The notes: generated by a model not told the origin, from the letters alone. DNA of 64,000 nt from Streptomyces sp. NBC_01446 (GCF_026340095.1 NZ_JAPEPO010000001.1:4122501-4186500); one strand, 5' to 3'. Counted from the stretch's first letter, positions 1-10,809 are shown. Made by a program: numbers and translations.

Positions 1-839
1 CAGCCGATGAACAGCGAGCCGAGCAGCCCGATCAGGAGCAGCGACACCAGCGTGCCGAGCACCGCGACCGACGTTCGGGCCGTGGGCCCGTGACACATGT
101 AGAGAGCGATCAGCATGATGGCGCTTGCCCCCACCACCGCCACCACCAGCGGATTTGAGCCCTGAAGGATCGCGGGCAGGATGAAGAAGGTCAACACCAT
201 GAAGCTGACGGCCAGCGCGACGAGTGCCATGACGCCCCGCAGCCGGCCCACGACGACCACGGCCAGCGCGAAGATCCCGGCGAGGAGCGTCATCGGGAGC
301 CTGCGGTTCACATCGGTGACGGAGTACTGGAGCTCCTTGGGTGCGTCGGGCGCGTAGGCCACGATCACCTTCTGGTCCTCGTGCAACTGCCGCGGCGAGT
401 CCGGCTGCACGATCTCCGTGAACGTATGGCCGGTGTCCTTGCCGCCGTCGACGCGGACCGTCGCCTTCTCGCACGTGCCCTTCGTCTGCTGCTCGGCGGA
501 CCGTCCCTCGGCGGTCGACGTATCGCCGGTGGGCGTGTCGCCGGAGGCGTTCACGGACCGGCAGTCGACCTTGTCGACCTGTGTGACGGTGCCCTGTTGG
601 GTCTGCCGGTCGAAGCCGACGCCCGTACGGGCATGGGAGGGGGCGCCGCCGGGCCAGAGCACCACGAGGCCGACGACAACCGCCACGGAGAACGGGATGA
701 GCACCGCGGCGATGACCTTGCGCAGATGCTTGGAAACAGGCGCGGCAGGGCCGTGGCTGTGCGAGTGCCCGTGCCCTCCGCCCCCCTGGACATGAGGCGG
801 ATGCGGCGGCGAGGACGGAGACTGCTGCGTGCTGGTCAC
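1..839 (-). CDS. YibE/F family membrane protein (3' part outside the window)
   Basis: This is a partial gene read from the reverse strand; its C-terminal part lies beyond the window start. From a GTG start at 839 the protein has a His/Gly/Pro-rich cytoplasmic N-terminus, one transmembrane helix (about residues 40-58), then an extracytoplasmic stretch of roughly 110 residues with cysteines. A series of hydrophobic helices follows, beginning with RLPMTLLAGIFALAVVVVG. This order (helix, outside domain, polytopic YibE/F domain) is that of the YibE/F family. The family's biochemical role is not established. No other in-frame ATG or GTG lies between this start and the upstream stop, and the ribosome site is weak. 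It is divergent from thiC. Family assignment is confident; function is unknown. Confidence 0.8.
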   Translation of the reverse strand, partial: MTSTQQSPSSPPHPPHVQGGGGHGHSHSHGPAAPVSKHLRKVIAAVLIPFSVAVVVGLVVLWPGGAPSHARTGVGFDRQTQQGTVTQVDKVDCRSVNASGDTPTGDTSTAEGRSAEQQTKGTCEKATVRVDGGKDTGHTFTEIVQPDSPRQLHEDQKVIVAYAPDAPKELQYSVTDVNRRLPMTLLAGIFALAVVVVGRLRGVMALVALAVSFMVLTFFILPAILQGSNPLVVAVVGASAIMLIALYMCHGPTARTSVAVLGTLVSLLLIGLLGSLFIG

Positions 840-916
840 CGCCCGATCATCGCAAGAACGGCAGGGGCCCTCTGTTCAGCGCGCCAGAAGTGACGCTAGC
901 GTGGGGGCACCTTTGC

Positions 917-1052
917 ACACGCGGGAGCTCGGAGCACCGGGCTGAGAGGGCGCTGACCTCCGCTTCGGCGATGTTTCACATGAAACATCGCCCGACGGAA
1001 GCCGCTGCGTCGACCGCCGAACCTGTTACCGGGTAATGCCGGCGTAGGGAGT
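917..1052 (+). ncRNA. TPP riboswitch (THI element) upstream of thiC
   Basis: The two conserved THI-box elements are present in order: CTGAGAGGG at 942-950, and ACCTG at 1021 followed by GGGTAATGCCGGCG and TAGGGA up to 1050. The 3' strand (GGGAG, 1047-1051) is also the likely ribosome binding site of thiC, whose ATG is at 1060. Thiamine pyrophosphate binding is therefore expected to hide the site and lower translation. The spacer between the two elements is about 70 nt, much longer than the minimal aptamer. It is filled by a facultative hairpin whose core is a 10-bp-arm dyad (969-990) resembling a parS site. Boundaries are approximate. Confidence 0.93.
973..986. other. parS-like site (one mismatch) inside the TPP riboswitch
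   Basis: GTTTCACATGAAAC differs from the Streptomyces parS consensus GTTTCACGTGAAAC at one central base. It sits in the middle of a longer dyad with 10-bp arms (969-990). It could be a weak ParB site, only an RNA stem of the riboswitch, or both. Sequence alone cannot separate these. Confidence 0.5.
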
Positions 1053-1059
1053 AGGTCTC

Positions 1060-2844
<1,785 letters not shown>

Positions 2845-2874
2845 CCTCTCCCGCGCCCACGCGGGCACCACGCG

Positions 2875-2909
2875 CTGTCCACCGGCGGCCCTTCGCGGCC
2901 GGTGGACAG
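2875..2909 (+). terminator. Hairpin terminator after thiC
   Basis: A 12-bp perfect stem (CTGTCCACCGGC paired with GCCGGTGGACAG) closes an 11-nt loop 30 bp after the thiC stop. There is no long T-run, which is usual for Streptomyces. A second, imperfect dyad at about 2950-2990 (arms around GGATC and GATCC) abuts the stop of the convergent minus-strand gene and may terminate that one. Confidence 0.75.
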
Positions 2910-2990
2910 GGTGTTCCGGACCGAGTCCCGGCAGGTCCCAGGGCCTCTCGTTCGGATCAGGTCGGACTCGCCCGATCCAAACGAAAGACC

Positions 2991-3863
2991 CTAGTCCGGC
3001 TGGTGTTCCGGGCCTCCGAAGTCGGGGCTCGTGAAGTCCGGGCTCGAGTACGTCGGGCGCGGGGCCGCAGGGGAGCCGCTGTCGGTGCCCGGGCTGCTGA
3101 ACCCGGGCCTGTTGTATCCGAGATGCGGCATGCGGCCCGCGGTTCCGGGGACGCCCCCGCGGTTGGCGGGGGCCGGCGGTGGTTCCGCGAGGGCCTCCCG
3201 GAGGAACGGCAGGATGCCGCGCTCCAGCAACACCAGGCACCAGGCTTCCCTGGCCCGGTCCACCTCCTCGTTCGACTCGCTGTGCGCGCCGGCCTGCAAG
3301 GACGTCGCGCCGTTGCGCAGAGCGGTGAGCAGCAGGCCCACGCCGGCGACAAGAATCCCCGCCGCCGTGAGCGCGCCGAACACCCAGCCGGCCGTCAACA
3401 AGGTCTGGGCGAAGGCCGGTTCCGGATCGAGCATCTTCAGGATGTAGCCGACGAGCAGGAAGATCGCGGCAGCCGTCCCGGCGAGCACGGGGGCGAGCAC
3501 CGCGACGACGGCTATGACGCCGGCGCCGGTGGTCTCCGCCACCTCGCCCACAGTGGCGGCCAGGCCGATCGCTCCGCCGCCGGACTCCGCCGCGCTTCCT
3601 CCTTGGCGCAGCGGAGGTACGGGCCGGGGCGAGGCGCGCAGGTCGGCGCGGACCTTCACGTAGTTCTGGTACTCGGTCGCTGCGGCGGCCGTGATCAGCG
3701 CGGTGGCGTTGAGCGCCATGGTGCGTAGTTGTTCGGGGTTGAGCCGCTGGCCCACTGCGGCGAGATCAGGGCGGTCCGGTGCGGTACGCAGCGCATCATC
3801 GAGGATCCGCTCGAACTCGGGGCGGTCCTCGTTCAGCAGGTGCGGAGCGCTGTTCATCTGCAT
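2991..3863 (-). CDS. Membrane protein of unknown function with two or three helices
   Basis: The 290-residue product is not one I can name. The N-terminal 90 residues look soluble and helical. Two strongly hydrophobic segments follow (about residues 115-142 and 155-182), then a short helical region with EEVDRAREAWCLVLLERGILP, and a Pro/Gly/Ser-rich disordered tail with repeated SSPDFTSPDF-like motifs. The start is ambiguous: ATG at 3863 or ATG at 3857, the latter 6 nt after a GGGGG. Base composition is typical of the neighbours. It faces thiC convergently and lies downstream of the phosphoesterase on the same strand, separated by about 180 bp. The coding call is secure; function is unknown. 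Confidence 0.75.
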   Translation of the reverse strand: MQMNSAPHLLNEDRPEFERILDDALRTAPDRPDLAAVGQRLNPEQLRTMALNATALITAAAATEYQNYVKVRADLRASPRPVPPLRQGGSAAESGGGAIGLAATVGEVAETTGAGVIAVVAVLAPVLAGTAAAIFLLVGYILKMLDPEPAFAQTLLTAGWVFGALTAAGILVAGVGLLLTALRNGATSLQAGAHSESNEEVDRAREAWCLVLLERGILPFLREALAEPPPAPANRGGVPGTAGRMPHLGYNRPGFSSPGTDSGSPAAPRPTYSSPDFTSPDFGGPEHQPD

Positions 3864-4046
3864 CCCCCGATGCTCCGTAGGGCTTGGGGGCTCGCATGGT
3901 TACGAGCCGTCGGGCAGAAACGGAGGGGAGCCTGCTACGGATAAGCCGATGGTAGAGCGGTGACGGCACGCGGTGACAGGGGGTTTCCCGAATTCGGCCC
4001 GGTGGCCGGACTGAGCCCCCGTTCGGTGCGCCTGCCCGGGGAATGC

Positions 4047-5213
4047 CTAGCTATCCATGGGGAGTTGCTGGACCAGCAGCTTTCCGGCCATGGTCACTCC
4101 GCCGTCCATCGCGATCGCGAGCCCGCCCGCGTACACATGCGGGCCCTCGATCTGCGGGCGGCTGTCCTCGGATCCGTCCGCCGCGTCCTCGGTACCGACC
4201 TCGCCGAGGAGGTACGGGATGGGGCTGTGGCCGTGGACGACGCGCGCGCCGCCGTAGGCGTCGAGGAGCTCGCGCACGGCTTCGGGTCCGGATTCGTCAC
4301 GGAACGCGAAGCGTTTGGTGAATTTGCGGAAGAGGTCCCAGCACTCGTCCGCGTCGTTGCGCGTGAGGGTCTCGCGGACCGTGTCGTTGACCGCCTCGAT
4401 CGAGTCGCCGTAGTCGAGGTACGCGGTCGTGTCGGAGTGCATCAGGAGGTGGTCGTCCTCCAGCTCGATGGCGTCCAGCCGGGACATCCACTGCAGATGG
4501 ACGTCCTGGAGACGGTCCATGTCCGACTTCTGGCCGCCGTTGAGCAGCCAGGCCGCCTGGAAAGTGGCGGTGCCGGCGCCCGAGTTGACCGGGGTGTCGC
4601 CGAAGCGCTTGGCGCCGAGCAGGAGCAGTTCGTGGTTGCCCATGAGGGCCTTGCAGTAGCCGCCGGCGGCCGCGGCCTCCGCGGACAGCCGCATCACGAG
4701 GTCGATGACGCCGATGCCGTCGGGCCCGCGGTCGGTGAAGTCACCGAGGAACCAGAGCCGGGCGGTGCCCGCCGACCAGCTGCCCTCGGCGTCGATGAGG
4801 CCCTGCTCGTACAGGGCCTCGATCAGTTCGTCGAGGTAGCCGTGCACGTCGCCGACGACATACAACGGGCCGAGGCCATCGGTGGGACGGGGCGCCGGCT
4901 CGCTGTCGATCTGCACCTGGACCGTGTCACCGCGGTTGATGACCGGCAGGTCGCGCTGGGTGGGCGTGTACCCCTCGGGCTGGTCGAACGCGGGGTCCTG
5001 AGGTGACGGCTCCGCATAGGAGGGCTGCGAGAGCGACGGCTCCTGGTACGCGGGATCCGGCTCCGCCTGCGGGGGCACAGCAGGGGCGGGCGGAGCGGGG
5101 TCGTGGCCGGGCTCCTGGACGTTCGCCGGTACGTCATGGACGTACGCGGGAACGCGGAAGTCGCGCAGCGTCGCCGTGCGCACCTCGGGTCCCTGACCGG
5201 CCCCCTGAGTCAT
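4047..5213 (-). CDS. Metallophosphoesterase (calcineurin-like Ser/Thr phosphatase family)
   Basis: The C-terminal two thirds is a calcineurin-like metallophosphatase domain with the metal-binding motifs in order: GDVHG, GDFTDRG, GNHE and VVHGHSPIP. These give the two-metal site that hydrolyses phosphomonoesters, and the spacing fits the PPP-type serine/threonine phosphatase branch. The first 100 residues are Pro/Glu/Gln-rich and probably disordered. The ATG at 5213 is preferred because GGAGG lies five bases upstream. In-frame ATGs at 5231 and 5297 would extend the protein to 394 and 416 residues. The physiological substrate is unknown. It stands alone, about 220 bp downstream of the LacI-type regulator. 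Confidence 0.85.
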   Translation of the reverse strand: MTQGAGQGPEVRTATLRDFRVPAYVHDVPANVQEPGHDPAPPAPAVPPQAEPDPAYQEPSLSQPSYAEPSPQDPAFDQPEGYTPTQRDLPVINRGDTVQVQIDSEPAPRPTDGLGPLYVVGDVHGYLDELIEALYEQGLIDAEGSWSAGTARLWFLGDFTDRGPDGIGVIDLVMRLSAEAAAAGGYCKALMGNHELLLLGAKRFGDTPVNSGAGTATFQAAWLLNGGQKSDMDRLQDVHLQWMSRLDAIELEDDHLLMHSDTTAYLDYGDSIEAVNDTVRETLTRNDADECWDLFRKFTKRFAFRDESGPEAVRELLDAYGGARVVHGHSPIPYLLGEVGTEDAADGSEDSRPQIEGPHVYAGGLAIAMDGGVTMAGKLLVQQLPMDS

Positions 5214-5431
5214 CGACCCCTCCACCACCATTGCGCCGCCTCTGCACCCGATCGGACTGCCTGGTCGCAGCGGCCCGCGGTGTCGTGCGCCCATCATAGG
5301 AATGCGGCTCGCGCTGTGTGATGCACCAGGGGTGGTGAATCGGATCCGGAAGGTTGTTCACCGTGCTTTTCTCCCGAATTGGTACGGGCTTTTCCGGGTG
5401 GTCTTCGGGGTGACCACCCGGAAGCCGTCGT

Positions 5432-6544
5432 TCAGCCCTGTCCCGGGGAGCGGGGCGGGCTGACCGTCGTGCGGGGCGGACGGCGCTGGGACGAGGTCCG
5501 GACAATGAGTTCCGTCGGTATCACCTGCTCGACCATCCGGTCCGATTCAACCCCTTCGATGGCGTCGATGAGGAGCTGGACGACCGCGGTGCCGATCCGC
5601 CGTGGCTTGAGCGAGAGGGTCGTGATGGGGGGTTCCGTGGTGGCGTAGACGGTCGATTCGCTGCAGCAGACGAGCAGCAGGTCCTCGGGGACGCGCAGGC
5701 CGTACCGGCGGGCGGCGGCGAGCAGGTCCGTGCCGTTGGGGTCGAAGAGTCCGTACACGGCGTCGGGCCGGTCGGGGCGGGCCAGGAGCCGGTCGGCGGC
5801 GACGGCCCCCGCGCACGGATCGTGCGCGGGATAGGACTCGTACACGGGTTCCTGTCCGATCCGCCCGCACCAGTGCAGGTACGCGGAGGTGGACAGATGG
5901 GTGTACGTGTCCGTGGTCGTGCCGGTGAGCAGTCCGATGCGGCGGGCCCCCGCGGCGGCGAGGTGGTCGAGGATGCCGAGGACGGCGGCCTCGTGGTCGT
6001 TGTCGACCCAGGCGGTGACGGGGAGCGTGCCGGCGGGACGCCCGTCGGAGACGACGGGCAGACCCTGGCGGACCAGCTCGGTCACCACCGGGTCGTGGTC
6101 GGACGGGTCGATGACGACGGTGCCGTCGAGAGCGACGTTCGACCATACGTCGTGGCGTGAGGTGGCGGGCAGGATGACTAAGGCGTACCCGCGGGCGAGC
6201 GCCGCCGAGGTGGCAGCTCTCGCCATTTCCGCGAAGTACGCGAATTCGGTGAAGGTGAAAGGTTCGTCCCCGTAGGTCGTGACGGTCAGGCCGATGAGGC
6301 CCGACTTTCCGGTACGGAGCGTTCGGGCCGCCGCGGAGGGGCGATAGCCCAACCGGTCGGCGACCTCGCGGACATGGCGTCGGGTGGCGTCCGGGAGCCG
6401 GCCCTTACCGTTGAGCGCATCGGAGACAGTCGTGATGGAGACCCCGGCGGCGGCGGCAACGTCTCTGATGCCCGCCCGCACCTGCCGGGTGCCCCGACGG
6501 GTGGTCTCCGCCCTGCTCACCTGGTGCTTCCCTGCTGCTGTCAT
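5432..6544 (-). CDS. LacI-family transcriptional regulator
   Basis: The protein starts with a helix-turn-helix of the LacI type (residues about 23-70: IRDVAAAAGVSITTVSDALN followed by the hinge region LGYRPSAAARTLRTGKSGLIG). A periplasmic-binding-protein-like sensor domain follows (about 80-350), so it should repress target genes until a small ligand binds. The tail is Pro/Arg-rich. The start could be ATG at 6544 or GTG at 6520; the latter has a better-spaced AGGGAAG. It is divergent from the hisC-like gene. The intergenic region carries a perfect palindrome (6585-6596), which could be its own operator. The effector cannot be predicted from sequence. Confidence 0.88.
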   Translation of the reverse strand: MTAAGKHQVSRAETTRRGTRQVRAGIRDVAAAAGVSITTVSDALNGKGRLPDATRRHVREVADRLGYRPSAAARTLRTGKSGLIGLTVTTYGDEPFTFTEFAYFAEMARAATSAALARGYALVILPATSRHDVWSNVALDGTVVIDPSDHDPVVTELVRQGLPVVSDGRPAGTLPVTAWVDNDHEAAVLGILDHLAAAGARRIGLLTGTTTDTYTHLSTSAYLHWCGRIGQEPVYESYPAHDPCAGAVAADRLLARPDRPDAVYGLFDPNGTDLLAAARRYGLRVPEDLLLVCCSESTVYATTEPPITTLSLKPRRIGTAVVQLLIDAIEGVESDRMVEQVIPTELIVRTSSQRRPPRTTVSPPRSPGQG

Positions 6545-6956
6545 GGCGACCCGATAGTAGGGCTCATGTGGCGGGGTGGCGTGAGTGCATATGCACGCGT
6601 TGACAGGCACGTTTCTGCATGGCCGGACAAAGTCAATGACCTTGGAAATCAAGGAAGTTGTGGGTATCGACGCTGGGACGTCACTTGTCGGCGCGCATGG
6701 GCCTGCCAAGTCGGCGATGTTGCGAGTAGGTCTCAACTCACCTTCACGGGCGATGCGCGCCACGGCGCGAGCTACCGGCGCGCGCCGCGAAAGGGAGCGC
6801 TCCCCCTCCTCCGTACGCCTTCGGGAGGTCCGCGGCCGTCGTCAGGGGTGGTGTCGGACGACCACCCGGGATGTCGGGGGCCCCGGGCCATTGGGGTCTG
6901 TCGCGAATCCTCTTAAGGTGAGCAGTATTGAAATGGTGGTCGCGAGGAGGACTGCG
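6545..6956. other. Divergent promoter region between the LacI-type gene and hisC
   Basis: About 410 bp without a convincing gene. It holds the palindrome at 6585-6596, a possible minus-strand -10 (TACTAT near 6555) for the regulator, and the hisC ribosome site GAGGAGG at 6944-6950. An open frame continues upstream from hisC through this region but has no typical coding character. Confidence 0.6.
6585..6596. promoter_or_regulatory. Palindrome, candidate operator of the LacI-type regulator
   Basis: GTGCATATGCAC is a perfect 12-bp palindrome about 40 bp upstream of the regulator start, between its possible -10 region and a TTGACT-like element on the minus strand (around 6630). The position suits autoregulation. 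The central base pair is TA, whereas many LacI-family operators are centred on CG, so the assignment is tentative. Confidence 0.35.
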
Positions 6957-8036
6957 GTGAGCGAGACGAGCCCCAAGCTGCGTGCCGAGCTGGAGGGTAT
7001 TCCCACCTACAAGCCGGGCAAGGCTGCCGCGGCCGGGGGGCCGGTGGCGTACAAGCTGTCCTCTAACGAGAACCCCTATCCGCCGCTTCCCGGCGTGATG
7101 GAGAGCGTCGTCGCGGCGGCCGGTTCCTTCAACCGTTACCCGGACATGGCCTGCACCGGGCTGATGAACGAGCTGGCGGAACGATTCGCGGTGCCGGTCA
7201 CGCACCTGGCCACGGGCACCGGCTCGGTCGGGGTCGCGCAGCAGCTGCTCCAGGCGACCAGTGGCCCCGGTGACGAGGTCATCTACGCCTGGCGGTCCTT
7301 CGAGGCGTACCCGATCATCACGCAGATCAGCGGCGCCAAGGCGGTGGAGGTGCCGCTGACGTCCGGCGAGGTCCACGACCTCGACGCGATGGCCGACGCG
7401 ATCACCGACCGCACGCGCCTGATCTTCGTGTGCAACCCGAACAATCCGACGGGCACGGTGGTGCGCCGGGCCGAGCTCGAGCGGTTCCTGGACCGGGTCC
7501 CGTCCGATGTCCTGGTCGTCCTCGACGAGGCGTACCGCGAGTTCATCCGTGACGCCGAGGTGCCGGACGGCGTCCAGATCTACCGGGACCGTCCGAATGT
7601 CGCCGTGCTGCGGACGTTCTCCAAGGCGTACGGGCTCGCGGGCCTGCGGGTCGGCTTCGCCATCGCCCATGAGCCGGTGGCGGCCGCGCTGCGTAAGACG
7701 GCGGTGCCGTTCGGCGTGAGTCAGCTCGCGCAGGACGCGGCGGTCGCCTCGCTGCGGGCCGAGGACGAGCTGCTCGGCCGGGTCGGCTCGCTGGTGTGTG
7801 AGCGCAACCGCGTGGTCGAGGCGCTGCGGGCGCAGGGCTGGACTGTGCCGGAGACGCACGCGAACTTCGTGTGGCTGCGGCTGGGGGAGCGCACCGCCGA
7901 CTTCGCCGCGGCGTGCGAGCAGGCCGGTGTGGTCGTGCGGCCGTTCGCCGGCGAGGGCATGCGGGCCACGATCGCGGAGGCCGAGGCCAACGACGTCTTC
8001 CTGAACACGGCGGCGGCGTTCCGCAAGGAGCTCTAG
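6957..8036 (+). CDS. hisC: Histidinol-phosphate/aromatic aminotransferase (HisC family)
   Basis: A 359-residue class I/II PLP-dependent aminotransferase. Visible motifs are SSNENPYPP near the N-terminus, CNPNNPTG at about 160-167, the PLP-contacting Asp190 in VVLDEAYREF, and the Schiff-base lysine Lys223 in TFSKAYGLAGLRVG. The family transfers amino groups to histidinol phosphate or aromatic keto acids. The gene lies outside any his operon, so an aromatic aminotransferase role (as for stand-alone HisC2/Pat proteins) is as likely as histidine synthesis. The GTG at 6957 is chosen because GAGGAGG precedes it by six bases. About 200 bp of regulatory DNA separates it from cydA. Confidence 0.88.
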   Translation: MSETSPKLRAELEGIPTYKPGKAAAAGGPVAYKLSSNENPYPPLPGVMESVVAAAGSFNRYPDMACTGLMNELAERFAVPVTHLATGTGSVGVAQQLLQATSGPGDEVIYAWRSFEAYPIITQISGAKAVEVPLTSGEVHDLDAMADAITDRTRLIFVCNPNNPTGTVVRRAELERFLDRVPSDVLVVLDEAYREFIRDAEVPDGVQIYRDRPNVAVLRTFSKAYGLAGLRVGFAIAHEPVAAALRKTAVPFGVSQLAQDAAVASLRAEDELLGRVGSLVCERNRVVEALRAQGWTVPETHANFVWLRLGERTADFAAACEQAGVVVRPFAGEGMRATIAEAEANDVFLNTAAAFRKEL

Positions 8037-8138
8037 GCCCGGCGGCTGCGGCCGCTCCGTAGCGCGGTGGGGGTTCCCCGGAGTAAGGGGGGACCCCCCT
8101 TCTGCTGTCCTGAGCCGGTAGTACATAATGCTTGTGAA

Positions 8139-8154
8139 TGTGAACGCTTTCACA
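8139..8154. promoter_or_regulatory. Rex operator (ROP) in the cydA promoter
   Basis: TGTGAACGCTTTCACA is a perfect match to the Rex operator consensus. Rex is the actinobacterial redox repressor that leaves DNA when the NADH/NAD+ ratio rises. A plausible -10 hexamer CATAAT lies at 8124-8129, so the operator would overlap the transcription start and block initiation. In S. coelicolor the cyd operon is a known Rex target. The cydA start lies 83 bp downstream with an AAGGAG site at 8223-8228. Confidence 0.93.
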
Positions 8155-8236
8155 AGCGTGCCCTGTTGATCCAGAGAGCAGTGGGATTAAAGGGGCAAAT
8201 TGCCGCTGGACCACGGCGACTTAAGGAGATGACGCA

Positions 8237-9784
8237 GTGGACCCGACGTTGATGGCTCTGGCGCCGGAAACTCTGGCGCGATGGCAGTTCGGCATCACGA
8301 CCGTCTATCACTTCCTTTTTGTCCCCCTGACCATCTCGCTCGCCGCCCTGACGGCGATCCTCGAGACGGCCTGGGTGCGGACGGGTAAGGAGCACTACCT
8401 CCGGGCGACCAAGTTCTGGGGCAAGCTCTTCCTGATCAACATCGCCATGGGTGTCGTGACCGGCATCGTGCAGGAGTTCCAGTTCGGCATGAACTGGTCG
8501 GACTACTCGCGCTTCGTCGGCGACATCTTCGGCGCCCCGCTCGCCTTCGAGGCGCTGATCGCCTTCTTCTTCGAGTCGACCTTCATCGGTCTGTGGATCT
8601 TCGGCTGGGACAAGCTCCCGAAGAAGCTGCACTGCGCCACGATCTGGCTGGTGTCCATCGGCACGATCCTGTCGGCGTACTTCATCATGGCCGCCAACTC
8701 GTTCATGCAGCATCCGGTCGGCTATCGGATCGTGGAGCGGGACGGCACCAAGCGCGCCGAGCTGACCGACTTCGCCGCCGTGCTCTTCCAGGAGACCGTG
8801 CTCGTCAACTTCTGGCATGTGATCAGCGCGTCCATCCTGGTCGGCGGCGCGTTCATGACCGGCATAGCGATCTTCCACCTGCGCAAGAAGCAGCACATCC
8901 GCACCATGCGGATGTCGCTGCGCCTCGGCCTGGTGACGGCGATGGTCGGCACGCTCCTCACCGTCGTCAGCGCGGACACGCTCGGCAAGGTGATGTACGA
9001 GCAGCAGCCGATGAAGATGTCGGCCGCGGAGGCGCTGTGGGACACGGAGAAGCCGGCGCCGTTCTCGATCTTCGCGTACGGCGATGTCTCCAAGGGCCAC
9101 AACACGGTCGCCATCGAGGTCCCCGGCGTGCTGTCCTTCCTCGCCAAGAACGACTTCAACGCCGAGATCCCCGGGATCAACGACATCAACAAGGCGGAGC
9201 AGAAGAAGTTCGGGCCCGGTGACTACCGCCCCAACATCCCCACCGCCTACTGGTCGTACCGCTGGATGATCGGCTTCGGCGGGGTGTCGATGGCCCTGTG
9301 CACGGCGGGTCTGTGGCTCACCCGCCGCAGGTTCTGGCTGGCTCCGGAGCACCGCACGGGCGAGGACGAAGTGCCGAAGCTGATGCTCACCAAGAACAAG
9401 GAGCTGATGCCGAAGCTGGGCATCTGGTGGTGGCGCCTGTCCCAGTGGACGCTGATCTTCCCGATCATCGGCATCTCCTGGGGCTGGATCTTCACCGAGA
9501 CCGGGCGCCAGCCGTGGGTGGTCTACGGCGTGCTCCGGACCAGGGACGCGGTCTCCCCCGGCGTCTCGCAGGGCGAGGTGCTCACCTCCCTGATCGTGTT
9601 CGCGCTGGTCTACGCCGCGCTCGCCGTCATCGAGGTGAAGCTGATGGTCAAGTACATCAAGCAGGGGCCGCCCGAACTCACCGAGGCCGACCTCAACCCG
9701 CCCACCAAGATCGGCGGCCCGGGATCCGGAGCGGATTCCGGCGACGCTTCCGATGCCGACCGGCCCATGGCCTTCTCGTACTGA
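8237..9784 (+). CDS. cydA: Cytochrome bd ubiquinol/menaquinol oxidase subunit I
   Basis: CydA is the haem-carrying subunit of the bd-type terminal oxidase in the cytoplasmic membrane, which takes electrons from quinol and reduces oxygen at low tension. The 515-residue protein has the expected hydrophobic helices and an N-terminal haem-ligand His (His25 in TTVYHFLFVPLTI). It also has NFWHVISASILVGGAF with the second conserved His, and the conserved GRQPWVVYG before the C-terminal helices. The quinol loop is of the short type. The GTG at 8237 is well placed after AAGGAG. It is first in the Rex-controlled cydA-cydB-cydCD operon, with cydB 20 bp downstream. Confidence 0.97.
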   Translation: MDPTLMALAPETLARWQFGITTVYHFLFVPLTISLAALTAILETAWVRTGKEHYLRATKFWGKLFLINIAMGVVTGIVQEFQFGMNWSDYSRFVGDIFGAPLAFEALIAFFFESTFIGLWIFGWDKLPKKLHCATIWLVSIGTILSAYFIMAANSFMQHPVGYRIVERDGTKRAELTDFAAVLFQETVLVNFWHVISASILVGGAFMTGIAIFHLRKKQHIRTMRMSLRLGLVTAMVGTLLTVVSADTLGKVMYEQQPMKMSAAEALWDTEKPAPFSIFAYGDVSKGHNTVAIEVPGVLSFLAKNDFNAEIPGINDINKAEQKKFGPGDYRPNIPTAYWSYRWMIGFGGVSMALCTAGLWLTRRRFWLAPEHRTGEDEVPKLMLTKNKELMPKLGIWWWRLSQWTLIFPIIGISWGWIFTETGRQPWVVYGVLRTRDAVSPGVSQGEVLTSLIVFALVYAALAVIEVKLMVKYIKQGPPELTEADLNPPTKIGGPGSGADSGDASDADRPMAFSY

Positions 9785-9804
9785 GACTGAGGAGCTGCTG
9801 AGGC

Positions 9805-10809
9805 ATGGAACTTCACGACGTCTGGTTCGTACTCATAGCGGTCCTGTGGATCGGCTACTTCTTCCTGGAGGGATTCGACTTCGGGATCGGGGTCCTGACC
9901 AAGGTGCTCGCTCGCGGACGCACCGAGCGGCGCGTCCTCATCAACACCATCGGACCCGTCTGGGACGGTAACGAGGTGTGGCTGCTCACCGCCGGCGGTG
10001 CAACCTTCGCCGCCTTCCCGGACTGGTACGCGACGCTCTTCTCGGGCTTCTACCTGCCGCTGCTGATGATCCTGGTCTGCCTGATCGTGCGGGGTGTCGC
10101 CTTCGAGTACCGGGCGAAGCGGCCCGAGGAGAAGTGGCAGACCAACTGGGAGCACGCGATCTTCTGGACCTCGCTGATCCCGGCGGTGCTGTGGGGCGTG
10201 GCCTTCGGGAACATCGTGCGCGGCGTGAAGATCGACGCGCACAAGGAGTTCGTAGGCAGCTTCTGGGACCTGCTCAACCCGTACGCGATTCTCGGCGGTC
10301 TGGTGACGCTGACGCTGTTCACCTTTCACGGCGCGGTGTTCGCCTCGCTCAAGACGGTGGGCGACATCCGGGTGCGGGCGCGGAAGATGGCGCTGGGGTT
10401 CGGTCTGCTGGCTGCGGCCTTCGCGCTCGCCTTCCTGATCTGGACCCAGGCCGACAAGGGCGACGGCTCGTCGCTGATCGCGATGCTCGTCACGGTGGCC
10501 GCCCTCGTCGGCTCCGTCGTCGCCATCAAGGCGGGGCGCGAGGGCTGGTCGTTCGCGCTGTCCGGCATCACGATCGCGGCAGCCTTCGCGATGCTCTTCC
10601 TGACGCTGTTCCCGAACGTCATGCCGTCTTCGCTCGACCCGGCCTGGAGCCTCACGGTCACCAACGCCTCGTCGAGCCCCTACACCCTGAAGATCATGAC
10701 CTGGTGCGCGGCGGTGGCGACGCCCATCGTGCTGCTCTACCAGTCGTGGACGTACTGGGTGTTCCGCAAGCGGATCGGCACGCAGCACATCGCCGACGCC
10801 GCACACTGA
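9805..10809 (+). CDS. cydB: Cytochrome bd oxidase subunit II
   Basis: CydB partners CydA in the bd oxidase and is needed for haem insertion and complex stability. The 334-residue protein begins with MELHDVWFVLIAVLWIGYFF and EGFDFGIG, the N-terminal signature of the family. It continues with GPVWDGNEVWLL and about eight hydrophobic helices. Start and stop are clean. It lies 20 bp after cydA and 27 bp before cydCD, so one transcript is expected. Confidence 0.97.
   Translation: MELHDVWFVLIAVLWIGYFFLEGFDFGIGVLTKVLARGRTERRVLINTIGPVWDGNEVWLLTAGGATFAAFPDWYATLFSGFYLPLLMILVCLIVRGVAFEYRAKRPEEKWQTNWEHAIFWTSLIPAVLWGVAFGNIVRGVKIDAHKEFVGSFWDLLNPYAILGGLVTLTLFTFHGAVFASLKTVGDIRVRARKMALGFGLLAAAFALAFLIWTQADKGDGSSLIAMLVTVAALVGSVVAIKAGREGWSFALSGITIAAAFAMLFLTLFPNVMPSSLDPAWSLTVTNASSSPYTLKIMTWCAAVATPIVLLYQSWTYWVFRKRIGTQHIADAAH

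Noticed and set aside
917..1052. Hairpin at 969-990 as an intrinsic terminator within the riboswitch
   Set aside because: No T-run follows and the ribosome site lies in the aptamer 3' strand, so control of translation is the better model.
5134..5505. 123-codon minus-strand frame spanning the phosphoesterase start
   Set aside because: Arg/Pro-rich wrong-frame product; the phosphoesterase frame with a good ribosome site overlaps it.
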